Source of the DNA: Nemertoderma westbladi | Taxonomy: Eukaryota; Xenacoelomorpha; Nemertodermatida; Nemertodermatidae | DNA length: 58,857 nucleotides | Direction of reading: 5' to 3' | Assembly (NCBI GenBank): GCA_032718475.1 | Contig: JAUCBJ010002784.1 | Coordinates: forward strand, 1 to 58,857 | In this document: positions 1 to 11,815 of the stretch, piece by piece | Position numbering within the stretch: the stretch's first letter is position 1 | How the letters are laid out: each line of letters begins with the position of its first letter | Made by a program: the position numbers and the translations under genes | The notes under the pieces: generated by a model | What the model was told of the DNA's origin: nothing | Databases searched by the model: none | Seen by the model: only the letters and a program-made list of their open reading frames with translations

Positions 1-21
1 GCACTTTGAGACCCCGACTGT

Positions 22-1014
22 ATGCTATTTAAACCATACAATACCACTTCGACAGGAATGGATTTTGATAACAACTTTAACCCTGACTCAAACCTTCAGT
101 CTGATTTTTCAGCTATTCGTAACTGTAATTATCATTTTTATGACGATTTTAACTCAAAATTTAATAATGTACAGCCTAACAAACTTTCATTAATACATTT
201 CAACTCACGTAGTCTAAATGCAAATTTCGATCAAACACTTTCTTTCTTAGACCAAATAAAAAACAAGTTCAATATCATAGGTCTGTCTGAAACTTGGATA
301 GATGAAAACAAACACGATACGACTAAATTTAACATATTTGGTTATGATGCTTTTTTTAAAAGTAGAACGAAAGAGAGTGGTGGTGGAATTTGTCTCTATG
401 TTGATAAAAATATGTCAGCAATACAGAGAAAGGACCTAAACATCAAAAGATCGAATGACTACGATGCAGAAATTTTATTTGTAGAAATCCCACAGGCCAA
501 ATCGAAAAACGTAATTGTTGGCGTGGTTTAGCGCCCACCTGGACTAGACATTCAAGACACTATCACAAAACTTGAACCAGTATTAAAAAAAATATCGGAT
601 GAGGGTAAAATTTGCTACATTATGGGAGACTTCAATGTTGATCTTTTAAAAATGGATCGCCATGCTCACACACAAGATTTTTTTAACTTTTTTTGCTCCT
701 TTAATTTTTTTCCAACCATATCAAAACCAACTCGAATTACTGAGTATTCAGCTTCGTGTATTGATAACATATACTGTAATACTATATCCAAAGATACCGA
801 ATCTGGAATATTTATTACTGCAATCACGGATCACTTACCAATATTCCTACTGGACGGTCACGGCCCTAAACCGATTAGGTTCTCTGTTCGCAGAACACCG
901 AACACTATTCCGGCCACGGAACTAGTCCAGCAGAATGCCTTTATAGAATCCTGGAATTGTTGGGACGAGAGGATCTCAGCAACTAAGCGAAAACGAACAA
1001 TAGGATGTTCCTAG
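22..1014 (+). pseudogene. LINE ORF2 fragment: endonuclease/exonuclease/phosphatase domain
   Basis: The translation shows typical LINE endonuclease landmarks in order: an N-terminal HFNSRSL block, the metal-binding E of GLSETW, the GDFN motif (about 625-636) and the C-terminal TDHLPIF block (about 826-846). In these enzymes the domain nicks target DNA to prime reverse transcription. A TAG at 529-531 falls where related LINEs have a tyrosine codon, immediately before an RPPG block; the frame is otherwise unchanged on both sides, so this is a single nonsense mutation. Similarity fades after about 900, and the last 30 or so codons up to 1014 probably belong to inserted DNA. Confidence 0.75.
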
Positions 1015-3640
1015 ACCCCCCCCCCAAAATTTATCCAGAAGACTTTTTCCCATATACATTACGTTTAAAAAGTCTACGGTTCTCCGGCTATGGCCAATTT
1101 GAGTAAAAAAGTCAGCCTCCCTAGCAACCGCGTTGCTATGCGTATAAGTCCAGAACCGCTAATGCTACGGACTTGGGACCGGCGCCAATCGATAGGCAGC
1201 ATATGGGTTTACATTCAAATATCTTTTTTTGGAGCGATCAGAGCATGATCTTGACCATGATCAGCAAAGATCAGTTTTGATCAGCAATCGGACACTCAAG
1301 GCTTGCTCCAATCGGAAAACTTAACATTACAAAAAGATTCAGCGACCCCACATTAGTCATGATTCCCGTTAAAAGATTTAAAAAAAAGTGAATTCTTCCC
1401 GGTCAAAACGCAAGATCATGATCGCGCAAAGATCGGACTTCGTAAAATCGTAACTAAGCATTTTGGATATAAACAATTACTGTAGGAAACGTTCAGAACA
1501 CCGCCCTGAGTCGATTAAAAAAAAAATTGGCTCGATCGGACAATCGGTTCTCGAGATCTGATACCCGATCATAAAAGATCAGATTTTTTAGTTTTTTCGG
1601 ATTTTCTCGAAAACTTTGTTTGAGACCCCCGATTTTTTTTTTACGAATCGACTTCTATGATGAAGGGGCACCTTTTGTGCATTTCGAAATTTTCAAAAAG
1701 CGATTTGATCAGGCCGCGATCAGAAAAGATCGTGTTTTCGGTTTTATTTCGACGACCAAGTCCTGGGAGTTCACCGTATGGAAAAACTTAACATCACAAA
1801 AAGATTCCTCACCCTCAAATTATGGGGGGTAGCCAAAATTTGGGCATAAAAAAGTTCAAGTCTAGTGGGTCAAAACTCAAGATCATGATCGCGAAAAGAT
1901 CAGTATATTTAAAATCGAATCTAAGCATTTTTCTAATAAACATTGATTGTAAGAAATGTTCAATGGTCTATTCTGAGTTGATTAAAAAAAAATTGACTCG
2001 ATCGGTCAACCGGTTCTCAAGATCAGCTTCCTGATCATAAAAGATCGTGTTTTTCTGTTTTTCCCGATTTTCTCGAAAACTCTGTTTGAGACCCCCGATT
2101 TTTTTTTGACTAATCGACTTCTATTAAGAAGGGGCAACCTTTAAGCATTTCGAAATTTTCAAAAAGCGATTTGATCAGGCCATGATCAGGAAAGATCATG
2201 TTTTCGGTTTTATTTCGAAGACCAAGTCCTGTGAGTTCACCGTATGAAAAAACTTAACATTACAAAAAGATTCCTCACCCTCGAATTAGGGGGTGTAGCC
2301 AAAATTTGACCATAAAAAAGTTTAATTCTAGGGGGTCAAAAGATCATGATCGCGAAATGATCAGTTTTTTCGAAATTACTTCTGAGCATTTTGGGGCAAA
2401 ACTTTAAAACTAAAAAACATTCACTGGAGTGTTCTAAGTAGATTAAAACAAATTTCGACTCAATAGGCCTACCGGTACCGGAGATATTGTAGTCCAAAGT
2501 CTGCTTCCGGTAATTCGAAAATATTTCGAAAACCCTTGATCGAATTTTTTCCTTGAAAATATGTGAATGTACAGTTAGTGGACCCGCATCTAACGATATA
2601 TCACAATCCATATTTCGGATGACAGGTACCGGTGAAATCAGACTTTACCGATAAAAATTTAAATTTTAGCTACTCATGTCTGACTATCTCGAAAACTATA
2701 ACAGGTATGGAAATACTTTCACTGCAAGAAATGTTTGCCTATCGAATGCGCTTCTAACTCTGTGCTCGGATTTTGCATAGTGTCAAAACCTACAACTTAA
2801 CCCCCCCAGCGGAGGGAACGGAGTGACCGGAGCGCCAGTACTTTCTTTCATTATTATATAGTAATAAGGGTGGTGGGTGGGGTAGGTGGTGAATACTATT
2901 TATAGGGTGGAGGGAGGGTCTAGTATATTACTTTAGGATATTTGATTTCGTTGCAATATAGTTTAGCTGCCTCAGTCTTATTTGTAATATGTTATACATT
3001 ATACTAAATTATATCAAGTTTTAACATACTACATTGTCTACCTGTAGGAGAAATATACAATGTAGGGCTCATAATATATTTATAAATAGATTTAGTATAT
3101 TTACATTGTATAACAGAGTTAATTGATACTATTACGGTATTATACTAAAGACGCCGCTTTGATATATCTGATCAAATGGCAATTTGTGGTAAATTATTTA
3201 TTTCACTATCTTGGGTATATCATTCAATTTCTAAAACTATAATAATAAACATTTACTTCAGTTCTTGTTTACTCGCATGGATATATTGATATAAAACACT
3301 TGCAGTATAATATTTTATGGGGCCAAACGCAGATTAATCAGAATAATATGTTTAATTATTGTTACAATTGGCACATTGAAGTAAGTAGTACATGAGTTTG
3401 ATAAAATAATTATGAATCCGTATCTTATTCTACTTTGTCTACATGGTTATGTTATATAATAATGTTACTTTATCACTTTGGTTTAAACTCATCTCCTTTA
3501 TAACTACTTACTACCACTACTAACTACTATTACTACTACTACTACTGACTACTGCAGAGTTAGGTGTATATTATAAGAGGACAGGGTTCGTGATTATTAG
3601 TTATTATACAAGTGCCCCTCGGCTATAGAGAGTCCACCCT
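900..3640. other. Insertion separating the two LINE halves; mostly non-coding
   Basis: This block interrupts the LINE between its endonuclease and pre-reverse-transcriptase regions. It starts with a C run (about 1016-1024) and contains the GATC-rich 467-bp tandem repeat (listed separately). It then holds a G-rich tract near 2868-2884 with four short G runs, AT-rich non-coding sequence, and an (ACT)n microsatellite at about 3500-3556. The short ORFs here have no recognisable domain. No terminal inverted repeat or target duplication was found by eye, so the nature of the insert is unknown. Confidence 0.5.
1231..2500. repeat. GATC-rich tandem repeat, period about 467 bp, about 2.7 copies
   Basis: The block AACTTAACATTACAAAAAG begins at 1318, recurs at 1785 with one change (ATCAC), and recurs at 2251, giving periods of 467 and 466 bp. 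Other shared blocks are AGATCATGATCGCG, a run of A before TTGACTCGATCGG, TTTGAGACCCCCGAT and CATTTCGAAATTTTC. The units are rich in GATC, often as GATCATGATC. Copies 1 and 2 are closer to each other than either is to the third, which fades after about 2440. No coding role is evident. Confidence 0.85.
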
Positions 3641-4685
3641 CGGTTGCTTACTGGATAACCCATTGCCACTTAATAAGAAACAAAGAACGGAAAAATACAT
3701 ATTAACACGAAAAATAAATGACTCACTAATAGACAACTTTAATAACTTGTTACGTATTGAAAAATGGGAGGATGTTTACACTAATGCTGCAAATCCTAAC
3801 TTAGCCTATGATTTGTTCACAAACACTTTCATAAAATTATACAATTCTACATTTCCAATTAAAAAAGTTAAAATAAGAAATATCAATACACCATGGATTA
3901 GCGAGGGATTGCAGCGTTGTATCAAACGAAAGGATAATCTTTATTACCTATACATTAAGAATCCATCGGATGATAATAATAAAAAATTTCGGCGATATAG
4001 AAACTCATTGAAAAGTGCAATACGACATGCAAAAAAAGAATATTTTCAAAACAATTTAGATAAGAATAAGAATAATGCTAGAAATATGTGGAAATCAATA
4101 AACTTATTAATAAATAGAAAATCTACCAATACCTCCCCAACATTAATTAATCAAAATTCCCGCTCATATGTTGATCCCTCTACCATAGCTACGATGTTTA
4201 ATGACTATTATGTAAAAGTTGGTTCCAATCTCGATGCGAATATCCCTCATGCAGATGGTTCTCCTCTGGACTACTTGACTCCACCTAAATTTCCAGAGCG
4301 CTTTTCCACATTTACTAAAATAACTGTCAATCAACTTATTGATGTCACTCGGACACTAAACAAAAAGGCTAGCTGTGGTCATGATGGACTGGCTGGAAAA
4401 ATAATTATTCCAGTTATACATAGCGTAGCTAGGCCTTTAGCAAGTATTATAAATAACTCCCTAAATACTGGTTGTGTTCCAGATGCTATAAAAATTGGTC
4501 GTATAATACCTATTTTTAAGTCAGGAGACCCTACTTGGACAAAAAACTATCGTCCTATTTCAGTTCTACCATTCTTTTCAAAAATGTTTGAAAAGGTCGT
4601 TTTTAATCAAATTCTACAATACATAACCAAACAGGCAATACTTACAGTTAACCAATATGGATTTCGTCATGGCACTAAAAAGTAA
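3612..4685 (+). pseudogene. LINE ORF2 fragment: linker and N-terminal half of reverse transcriptase
   Basis: The first 200 or so codons look like the linker between LINE endonuclease and RT (WISEGL and YFQNNL blocks). The RT fingers follow: a CGHDGL motif at about 4375, IGRIIPIFKSGD near 4495 and NYRPISVLPFFSKMFEK near 4549, the standard first RT blocks. The reading frame ends at TAA 4683-4685, directly after a GFRHG motif. That stop lies inside a 45-bp insertion (4674-4718) that partly repeats the ATGGCAC context. Beyond it the RT resumes in the same frame, so the break is a local insertion and not a true end. Confidence 0.8.
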
Positions 4686-4718
4686 ATAAAAGTAAAGTAA
4701 TGGCTATGGCACTATGGC

Positions 4719-5297
4719 AGGTCAACTGAACTGGCCCTGCTGAATCTACTGGATATCGTAACTAAGGCTTTAGATGATAAGGAATTTAGTTTAGCCATAT
4801 CAATTGACCTATCTAAGGCATTTGATACAGTTCCACATAACATACTAAACGACAAACTTAAATTCTATGGTATCACTGACACCCCACTGAATTGGCTGAA
4901 TAACTATCTCACTGGACGTCAACAATATGTAGAAATTAATAGGACCAAATCTGGACTGCGTACTATTACTATAGGTGTGCCCCAGGGCAGTATCCTTGGG
5001 CCTCTTCTATTCCTACTATATGTGAATGATATAGTCAATGTATCTATCATTTTAAAGTACATTATATTCGCTGATGACACAAATCTCATAGTCTCACATT
5101 CTGATATCGATAACCTTTTCAAAATGGCTAATTCTGAATTATCCAAAATTTCCAGGTGGTTCCACTTGAACCGCCTATCCCTTAATACAGATAAAACAAA
5201 TTACATTATCTTCAGAGCATCTACTAAACCAATTAACGTTAATAACAATACTATTAATATTGACGGGAAATCAATTGATAAAAAAAGAAGAAGTTAA
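4719..5297 (+). pseudogene. LINE ORF2 fragment: catalytic core of reverse transcriptase
   Basis: Translation from 4719 gives RSTELALL, then SIDLSKAFDTVPH (first catalytic aspartate, about 4801), GVPQGSILGPLLF (about 4972) and the FADDTN box with the catalytic DD pair at about 5071. This is the polymerase palm that copies LINE RNA at the nicked target. An A run at about 5279-5286 carries a length change that moves the coding frame; the original frame stops at 5297 while the homologous sequence continues in another frame. Confidence 0.8.
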
Positions 5298-5994
5298 ATT
5301 TCTTGGTGTATTACTCGACGAAACACTTTCCTGGAAAAATCACCTGAATATGTTGAAGCGTAAAATAAGTAGAAACTGCGGGATTATAAACAAAATAAAA
5401 TGGTTTGCAACACCAAAAATGCTAACCAATCTTTACTACTCACTAATTCATCCTTATTTGTCCTATTGCACATCAGTATGGGGTAATAGTATCTGGAACA
5501 CAAGCACAGACCTTCTTCAACCTAACAATAATGGGCGATCCCATACCAAATGGCGTAAAAACGACTACGCGGAGTTAAATTACACTCTGCCTCTGCTGCA
5601 ATTTTCTCACTCAGTAAACAACAACAGCGTATAATTGCATACATTAACAAACGTGATCCTATTTTTAAACCTACAGTATGCTTTAAAGTCGATTTATACA
5701 ATACAAATTAGCACGATATGCTTTAAATATATCAAACAAATTCTCCCTAGTAATATTCTCCCCAACCTTTTGACACCGTTAACTTCAATTCACTCTCATT
5801 CTACTCGCAATGCCCATCTACTTGATAACTGTTACATACCCAGGAGCAGATTAAAAATACGCCAAAGTTCAATTTACCATCAATCTCCAAAAATTTGGAA
5901 CACTCTCCCCACTGAAGTGCGACAAGCTCAATCACTACCTATTTTCAAAACAAGAATACGTAACCACATGATTGGTTTATTGTTAGATACATAA
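5260..5994 (+). pseudogene. LINE ORF2 C-terminal region (thumb and tail), broken
   Basis: After the frameshift the translation continues with VKFLGVLLDETLSW, then an IHPYLSYCTSVWG block (about 5446), both usual downstream of RT in Jockey/CR1-type LINEs. An apparent insertion at about 5523-5615 and further frame changes follow. The last part (5635-5994) ends with a SPKIWNTLP block (about 5886) and an IFKTRI stretch, the usual extreme C-terminus of these proteins. About 2 kb of non-coding sequence follows. Confidence 0.7.
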
Positions 5995-5999
5995 GAAGT

Positions 6000-8446
6000 A
6001 ATTTTCATTTATTTTTCATAATTTGTCTGCATTAATAATTAAACTAGTTAGTTTAGAGTTAAAGGAACTTAAGAAGTGAGAGAGGGGGGGGGGGGGGATG
6101 TTTGTATGAGGCAATATGTTATTTGATTGTCTATGTCTGTCTGCGTAATTTCAAATAGCCTTTAAATGGTACCAAACTTTAGCATAATAATATATAAATA
6201 GTAAATATTGAAATTTAAAATACTAAATAATTTTCATGATTACGATTACATAGTGTAGTACAGTCACAGTAGTGTAGTACAGTAACTTTTGTAGTATTAA
6301 TATGGTGTCCGAAATAATGGGTTCAACCCGTCCGGCCTCCATCTGCACGATGAATTCATACTATCGCTTGTTTAAGTTTTATATAATTATATTATGATGC
6401 ATGTCAATATGGTTATGATTTCTTCAAGTAGTAAAAATATATCTTATCTTCTTATCTTAAAGTTCTGGGGGGACCGCACTGGAAATAAGTCGTCAGACTT
6501 TGTGCGTAATCCCTGGCCAAGCGGCCGAAGAAAATTTACTTTACTTTTTTATCTGTCATCTGTGTAACTCCTGAACTCAGGCGAGCATTTTACAGATGGT
6601 GGTCTAATTTATATGGTCTTGCACCGCGAAACCGTGTATTATTTACAGATGTAGGCTAAATTTCGGGTCTTGTACCGTGCACAGTGACAGTACTGGTGGG
6701 CCTACTGGCCTACACAGCTCAGCAGCTACTGCATTTTGCCTAATACAGGTCCCAGACTGCCAGAGGTAAATCCTTACCCCATGGGCTCTTACCTCTCTGA
6801 CTGACAGCGCAACAGTCCTCTCTCTTTCTGTACCTACTGTTCTGCCTGACGCCTGACTGCTTTCGGTATAACTTGTATAATGAAACAGACAAGGCCAGCA
6901 AGAGTGGGGTAGGGGAGTAGGGCCTAATCTGCTAATAGAATAGTGAATACAGATACAGCAATAATAGGAATAGCCAAAGCCAATACCATAATACAGTCTG
7001 ACAGTAATAGCAGGTTTTGTTAATTCATGTTTAATTTGTTACAGGGGCTTTATTCTTTCTCATGGTAGTTAGTTACATGGCTGCATGGGAGCAGTAATGT
7101 GTAATGAGACGATTAAAAAAGTAGTCATGTATGTGAGATACTGAGATATGAGATATAACCGCCGTACTACTTACTACATTTTCCTTTTTCTTTGATACAG
7201 TAGATGTGAGATATGATATACAACCGCTGTACTACCTTTTTCTTAGATATATTACTTAGGAAATATTCATACGCGGTGTACATGTAGGACAGTCTGACAG
7301 TAGCACTAGTACCGGTACTGGTAGTAGTTCTTGGTCTGTTGTTTATACTGTCAGACTGTTATACCGGTACTACTTTTTATCTTTTTGGTACTACCGGTAT
7401 TGTATCCTACTATTTTCTGATTTTACTTATTTTTGTGTTTTGGCCTTATTGTGGATAATAATACTGCAGTACTGTAATATACTATCAGACTGTCTGACTG
7501 TTGGACTCTGCTCTTACTGTCTTACTGTCTTATTCTGAAAACCCGGTTTACATGTAGGCCTAGCAGCCTACAGGCCTAGTGGAATGTAATTTATGCGAGA
7601 AGAAGTACACAACAACCTCCTGACCTCTGAATTATCGAGACACAAACAAAAAATTGATAAAAGGGGAACCGACAGCGAAACTAAACCATTTCCACGCTGT
7701 CTAGCCTGCCAGCACTTATTTTTGCTACTCGTGTGTCGGGAATGCTACAGACAGACAGAAAGACCTTGGACCAATTGAATGGTGGATAGGACTGTAGGAT
7801 GTCTGGCTGGATGTAGCGTTTGCCTGTTTGCACGGGTGTAACACTGTAAACACTACGGCAGTACGGCGACAACCGACAACCACTACCGACAACAGTAAAT
7901 ATGAAAATGTAACCTACAGTAGTTCGTAACTTTCGTTTATTGTTTTGGTTAGACTAACCTTCCACTGTTGACTGTAACCTGTTTATTGCCCTCAATTAAT
8001 AAATAACATTAATTCTGTAATTAGCGTTACAGCTTTAATAATGGTCAGATGGCAACGCAACACGAGTTGTATTTTGCCCACATTGAATATTACTACGTGG
8101 CAACTGGCAAGTACTGAAGTACTTCAATGACTGAATGAGATATTGTATAAATACAGTATGTTTATTACTAAACAAGACTTAACTATAAATATTATCAGTA
8201 TTTAGTAATAATAGTATTAATAAAGTATTAGTAATAATCAGTTCATTTAAAGTTTACATCATTGTAATTAAACTAATCCACTTATACTACATACGGTTTT
8301 TTTTTGCATACAGTATATTATGCCTGGTATTGTCTGATTGTCAGTTTGTACCATGGCTTACTGGATTACCGGTACTAACTGACTAACACTAGCAGATTAA
8401 TTACTTAATATCTGACAGTCTGAATACTTTGGAATAATGGTAACCT
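6000..8446. other. Non-coding region, no gene recognised
   Basis: AT-rich sequence with a G run at about 6087-6099. It contains scattered short words that recur in both orientations, such as CAGTCTGACAG and TACCGGTA (for example near 7311, 7363 and 7394). The small ORFs of about 60 codons at 7593-7872 overlap on opposite strands and show no domain. No tRNA, rRNA or transposon ends were recognised. The region ends at the GAACTTTTT that begins the foldback-type element's target duplication. Confidence 0.6.
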
Positions 8447-8455
8447 GAACTTTTT
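8447..8455. repeat. Target site duplication, left copy (GAACTTTTT)
   Basis: GAACTTTTT sits immediately outside the left arm and is repeated in the same orientation directly outside the right arm at 19500-19508. A tenth base (G) also matches on both sides. A direct repeat at both borders of an inverted-repeat element is the expected mark of transposition. Confidence 0.65.
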
Positions 8456-9024
8456 GGGGTCCTACTAATTACCCCAACCTACCCCAACCTACCACAAACT
8501 ACCACAATCTACCACAATCTACCCCAATAATTCGATACAGGCATCTAATTACCACAATATTATTTTACAATGGCATCTAATTACCACAATATACAGAACG
8601 CAAGTGTCTAATTACCACAATACTATACAGCGTCTAATTACCACAACACTATACTGCATCTATAGATCTAATTACCACAACACAACACTGCGTCTAATTA
8701 CCACAATCTATTTACCACAAGACTACCCTGCATCTAATTACCACAATATTATTTTACAATGGCATCTAATTACCACAATATACAGAATGCAAGAGTCTCT
8801 AATTACCACAAGACTATACTGCGTGTAATTACCACAACACTATACTGCGTCGAATTACCACAACACAACACTGCGTCTAATTACCACAATCTATTTACGA
8901 ACAAGACTACACTGCATCTAATTACCACAATATTATTTTACAATGGCATCTAATTACCACAATATACAGAATGCAAGAGTGTCTAATTACCACAAGACTA
9001 TACTGCGTCTAATTACCACAACAA
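8456..9024. repeat. Left inverted arm: tandem TCTAATTACCACAA-type repeats
   Basis: The arm opens with several CTACCCCAAC/CTACCACAA units, then carries TCTAATTACCACAA at irregular spacings of about 20-35 bp. A higher-order period of 184-189 bp is visible: TGGCATCTAATTACCACAA recurs at 8571, 8760 and 8944. It is the reverse complement of the right arm at 18200-19499 but is less than half as long. Short ORFs read through it are by-products of the repeat. Confidence 0.85.
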
Positions 9025-9129
9025 TATTGTAAAAGCTTCTGTGGGATATAACTGGCCCCTTTGCTTCGCAATCCAGTTTCCCCCCAGGCGCTGGAATACT
9101 CTAAAAGGTTCTCTAACTGTATATATATT

Positions 9130-9712
9130 CCCCTCGCCCGCAAGCCATTCTGCTAAGTAGGGCATGTACGCCGAACGCGTTCGGCGCACTATTTTTTCCA
9201 TAATTTGGAGCAGGCGCAGAAAATTGAGAGCGCAGCGCAGCGCCGCGCAGCGCGCAGGCGCAGAAAATTTAGAGCGCGGCGCGACAGGCGCAGGCGCAGA
9301 AAATTGATAGCACGGCTCAGACTTGCACTACACAGCACTAAGTCAGTACCGGTAAGTAGACCTACCCGCTACCCCTGGCAGTCTGCTGACTACCGGTAAC
9401 AGGGTAATGACAATACAGATAAGACTGTAAGAAATACTGAAATAATAAGCCTCCTACTTGCTACTTGGCTGCTTGGTGTGCTTTAGGCCAGTACAGCAGT
9501 AGGCAGGCAGGTACGTGGTAGGAGATTTCGCGCAGTATTTCTGCTGTGCGCGCCAATCTCGCGCAGAATTTCTGCTGCGCGCGCCAATCTCGCGCAGTTT
9601 TTCTGCTGCGCACGTGGATTTTGCACTGTTTTCGACTGCGCAGGCGCACATTTTTTTCTGCGCCACGTCGCGTTCGGCGCACAAAAAAATCACTTAGCAT
9701 ATGGGCCCGCAA
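9130..9712. repeat. GC-rich inverted-repeat element with internal GGCGCAGAAAAT repeats
   Basis: The left edge (about 9130-9190) and right edge (about 9660-9712) are imperfect inverted copies of each other. They share CGCGTTCGGCG, ACTTAGCA and GCCCGCAAG-like blocks. The left edge contains the perfect palindrome CGCCGAACGCGTTCGGCG. Between them lie GGCGCAGAAAATT units (about 9210-9315) and, in the opposite sense, TCTGCTGCGCGCGCCAA units (about 9535-9610). The CpG-dense composition contrasts sharply with the AT-rich flanks. It looks like a small foldback or MITE-like insertion; no target duplication was identified. Confidence 0.55.
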
Positions 9713-10931
9713 GGTACCGTTACAGGTGTTTTAACGGACATAAAAGTCATTCTTCTATATGCGTGCTTTGGCGGACATGGTAAGGCAAAAAACCCGCAAT
9801 GCACCAAATACCTTTACACGGCTTGGCCTTGATGATTCAGATTGCGACATCTAGCAGCTGGTTGCTGGCATGGAAACAGCCATTGGACGCATGGTTCTTT
9901 GTTTGGCTTGAGCCAATCGGAGCGATTTTTTCTGTCGACGTGTAGATATTCGGCCGATGATACTAGGAGTGTTCAGTCTTACTGTTTTTTCTTGATATAG
10001 TTTTGTTGTTGCTATCTAGGCCAGGAACACCGGCTCTAGAGTCAATTCGTTTTCATACTTTAGAAGAAACATTAGTAGGCTTAAGATTATAGAGCGTATA
10101 ACTGTTATCAGTCCAGTCCATATCATATATCACATATCATACTGTTGTTCATATCATATCTTAACCTACCGTCTTAATGTTTTTACTGTTGTCATATTTT
10201 GTATCAGTTGGTTGAATACTATTTGGAGAACATTTATAAAGAACCCAAATTTCCCAATTTTCTTGATACACTACAGGTTAGAGAGACGGGTTATATATAG
10301 CGATTGCGACTTATATTATTGTGGTTTGTAGTGAATTTAATGCTATTTGATAAGCACTACATGATTCGTTGCTGCTCTCTTTATATATGATAAAATTCAT
10401 TGACGGTCGGCAAATTAGTGAGCAGTATTGTGTGTTACCGGTAGTGTGCCTGATTGTGACTGATAACTAAGCATTTCCTAAAGAATGCGCCTCATACGTG
10501 AATCATAAGCCTTACCGACTTACCGTTGTGATTAGTATAAGTCATATCTCTGTTTACCTAGATAGAGCGCCACGTCCTAAAGGAACTGTTAATATTTCCC
10601 GAAAGTGAATAATATTAGTCAGAAATTATTTATTAACGATCAATCGAATAATACAGTAAGCTTACACTGCAATAATAATCTAAGCCCTCAGAATCCAGTC
10701 TCCCGGGTATATCCAGCGGGTGAATGGACGCGCACTAGGCTGGCTTCTGCTAATGTTGTGTTTATTGGTGTTAAATATTTGTCATCTTCTAAAGTCTATT
10801 TATAAACCAAAAGACATATAAATTTTGGCAGGTTAAACTGCTAAAGGTCTTCAAAAGCGCGTACAATAACAGTTATTGACTTTATTGCAGTAAGCAATAA
10901 AGTTGAAAGTACCGGTAGACCAGTAAACCTG
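9713..10931. other. Non-coding interior of the foldback-type element
   Basis: No gene, domain or strong repeat was recognised. Compositionally ordinary AT-rich sequence. Small ORFs near 10605 lack any recognisable motif. Confidence 0.5.
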
Positions 10932-11060
10932 AACCGGTACTTCTGTAGGTCAGTAGGCCCAACTGCCAGAACCGGTACTGCCGTAGGTCCGTGGGTCCAA
11001 CTGCCAGAACCGGTACTTCTGTAGGTCCGTAGGCCCAACTGTCCTAACCGGTACTTCCAG
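10932..11060. repeat. 38-bp tandem repeat carrying AACCGGTAC, 3.4 copies
   Basis: AACCGGTAC begins at 10932, 10970, 11008 and 11046, an exact 38-bp period. Each unit also carries GTAGGTC and CAACTG blocks. Its sequence is unrelated to the 38-bp satellite farther right; the equal unit length is probably chance. Confidence 0.9.
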
Positions 11061-11199
11061 TATAAGTACATTAGTATTATTCGATTTTGATTATTGTATA
11101 CCAGTAGGTCTTAGTATTTAATCAGGGACTGCAGCCCTGGTTTTTTATTGAGATTTTACTTATTTCTGTCGGTTTTATTTACATGTAAGTTAATATTGA

Positions 11200-11815
11200 G
11201 CTGAAGACGTGTAAGTCTGCTCAGATTGTTCAGATAATTGTAGGCCGGACTGTTGTTAGATTGTTGTTGGGTTTGGAGAGATTACGGCGTGTGTAGAGTT
11301 TGTCTGATAGAGTGCCAGTTAGTAAGTTGGGGCAGCCATAGCTGTAAGGTCAATCCCCTCTTAAAGAATAAGTCGTACTACCGTGTTAGAACGCATACTA
11401 ACTAACCATTTTGGAATCTGCACATACTGTAGTTTATTTAGGCTTGACAGTATTCTGCCAGCGTTTAGGCCTGTGTTTGTTTGTGTGGTCTGTTCAGGTA
11501 CCATAATAGTTATTACTCAGATATTTTGTAGGCTGGATTGTTGTCTAGCTATTATTAGGTCTGAAGAGATTGCTGCTTGTGTAGAGTTTGTCTGATAAAG
11601 TGCCAGTTAGTAAGTTGGGGCAGCCATAGCTGTAAGGTCAATCCCCTCTTAAAGAATAAGTCGTACTACCGTGTTAGAACGCATACTAACTAACCATTTT
11701 GGAATCTGCACATACAGTAGTTTATTTAGGCTTGGTGGTAGTCTGCCAGCGTTTTGGTTTGTATTTGTTTGAGTATTCTGTACGGGTAGCGTAATATTTA
11801 TTATTCAGAGTTTAT
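11200..11815. repeat. 288-bp tandem duplication, about 2.1 copies
   Basis: GTGTAGAGTT starts at 11291 and again at 11579, and about 150 bp after each start are almost identical (for example the stretch holding GGGGCAGCCATAGCTG). Diverged sequence before the first copy (TTGTAGGC, GGACTGTTGTT) matches the second half of the unit, giving a little over two copies. It lies 1.3 kb upstream of the BEL/Pao gag ORF and could be retrotransposon leader or LTR-derived sequence, but no matching 3' LTR is present to test this. Confidence 0.85.

Larger units (their letters stand above)
1..6000 (+). mobile_element. Decayed non-LTR retrotransposon (LINE, CR1/L2/Jockey group), split by an insertion
   Basis: Two blocks on the same strand encode the two halves of one LINE ORF2: an apurinic-type endonuclease (22 to about 900) and a reverse transcriptase with C-terminal region (about 3640-5994). 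The endonuclease block stops just after its conserved DHLPIF end. The second block resumes in the linker that normally follows, so about 2.7 kb between them is best explained as a later insertion. Nonsense codons, a 45-bp insertion and frameshifts break the ORF, so the copy is dead. The 5' end lies outside the window or is truncated; the 3' end is not sharply defined, and a long G run follows at about 6087. Clade assignment is from motif style only. Confidence 0.8.

Noticed and set aside
6300-6345. Possible tRNA B box (GGGTTCAACCCG)
   Set aside because: No matching A box or cloverleaf stems around it.
8604-8953. ORFs with repeated SNYHN peptides
   Set aside because: Translation of the foldback arm repeat.
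10932-11060. Relationship between the 38-bp ACCGGTAC repeat and the 38-bp satellite
   Set aside because: Same unit length but no sequence similarity in either orientation.
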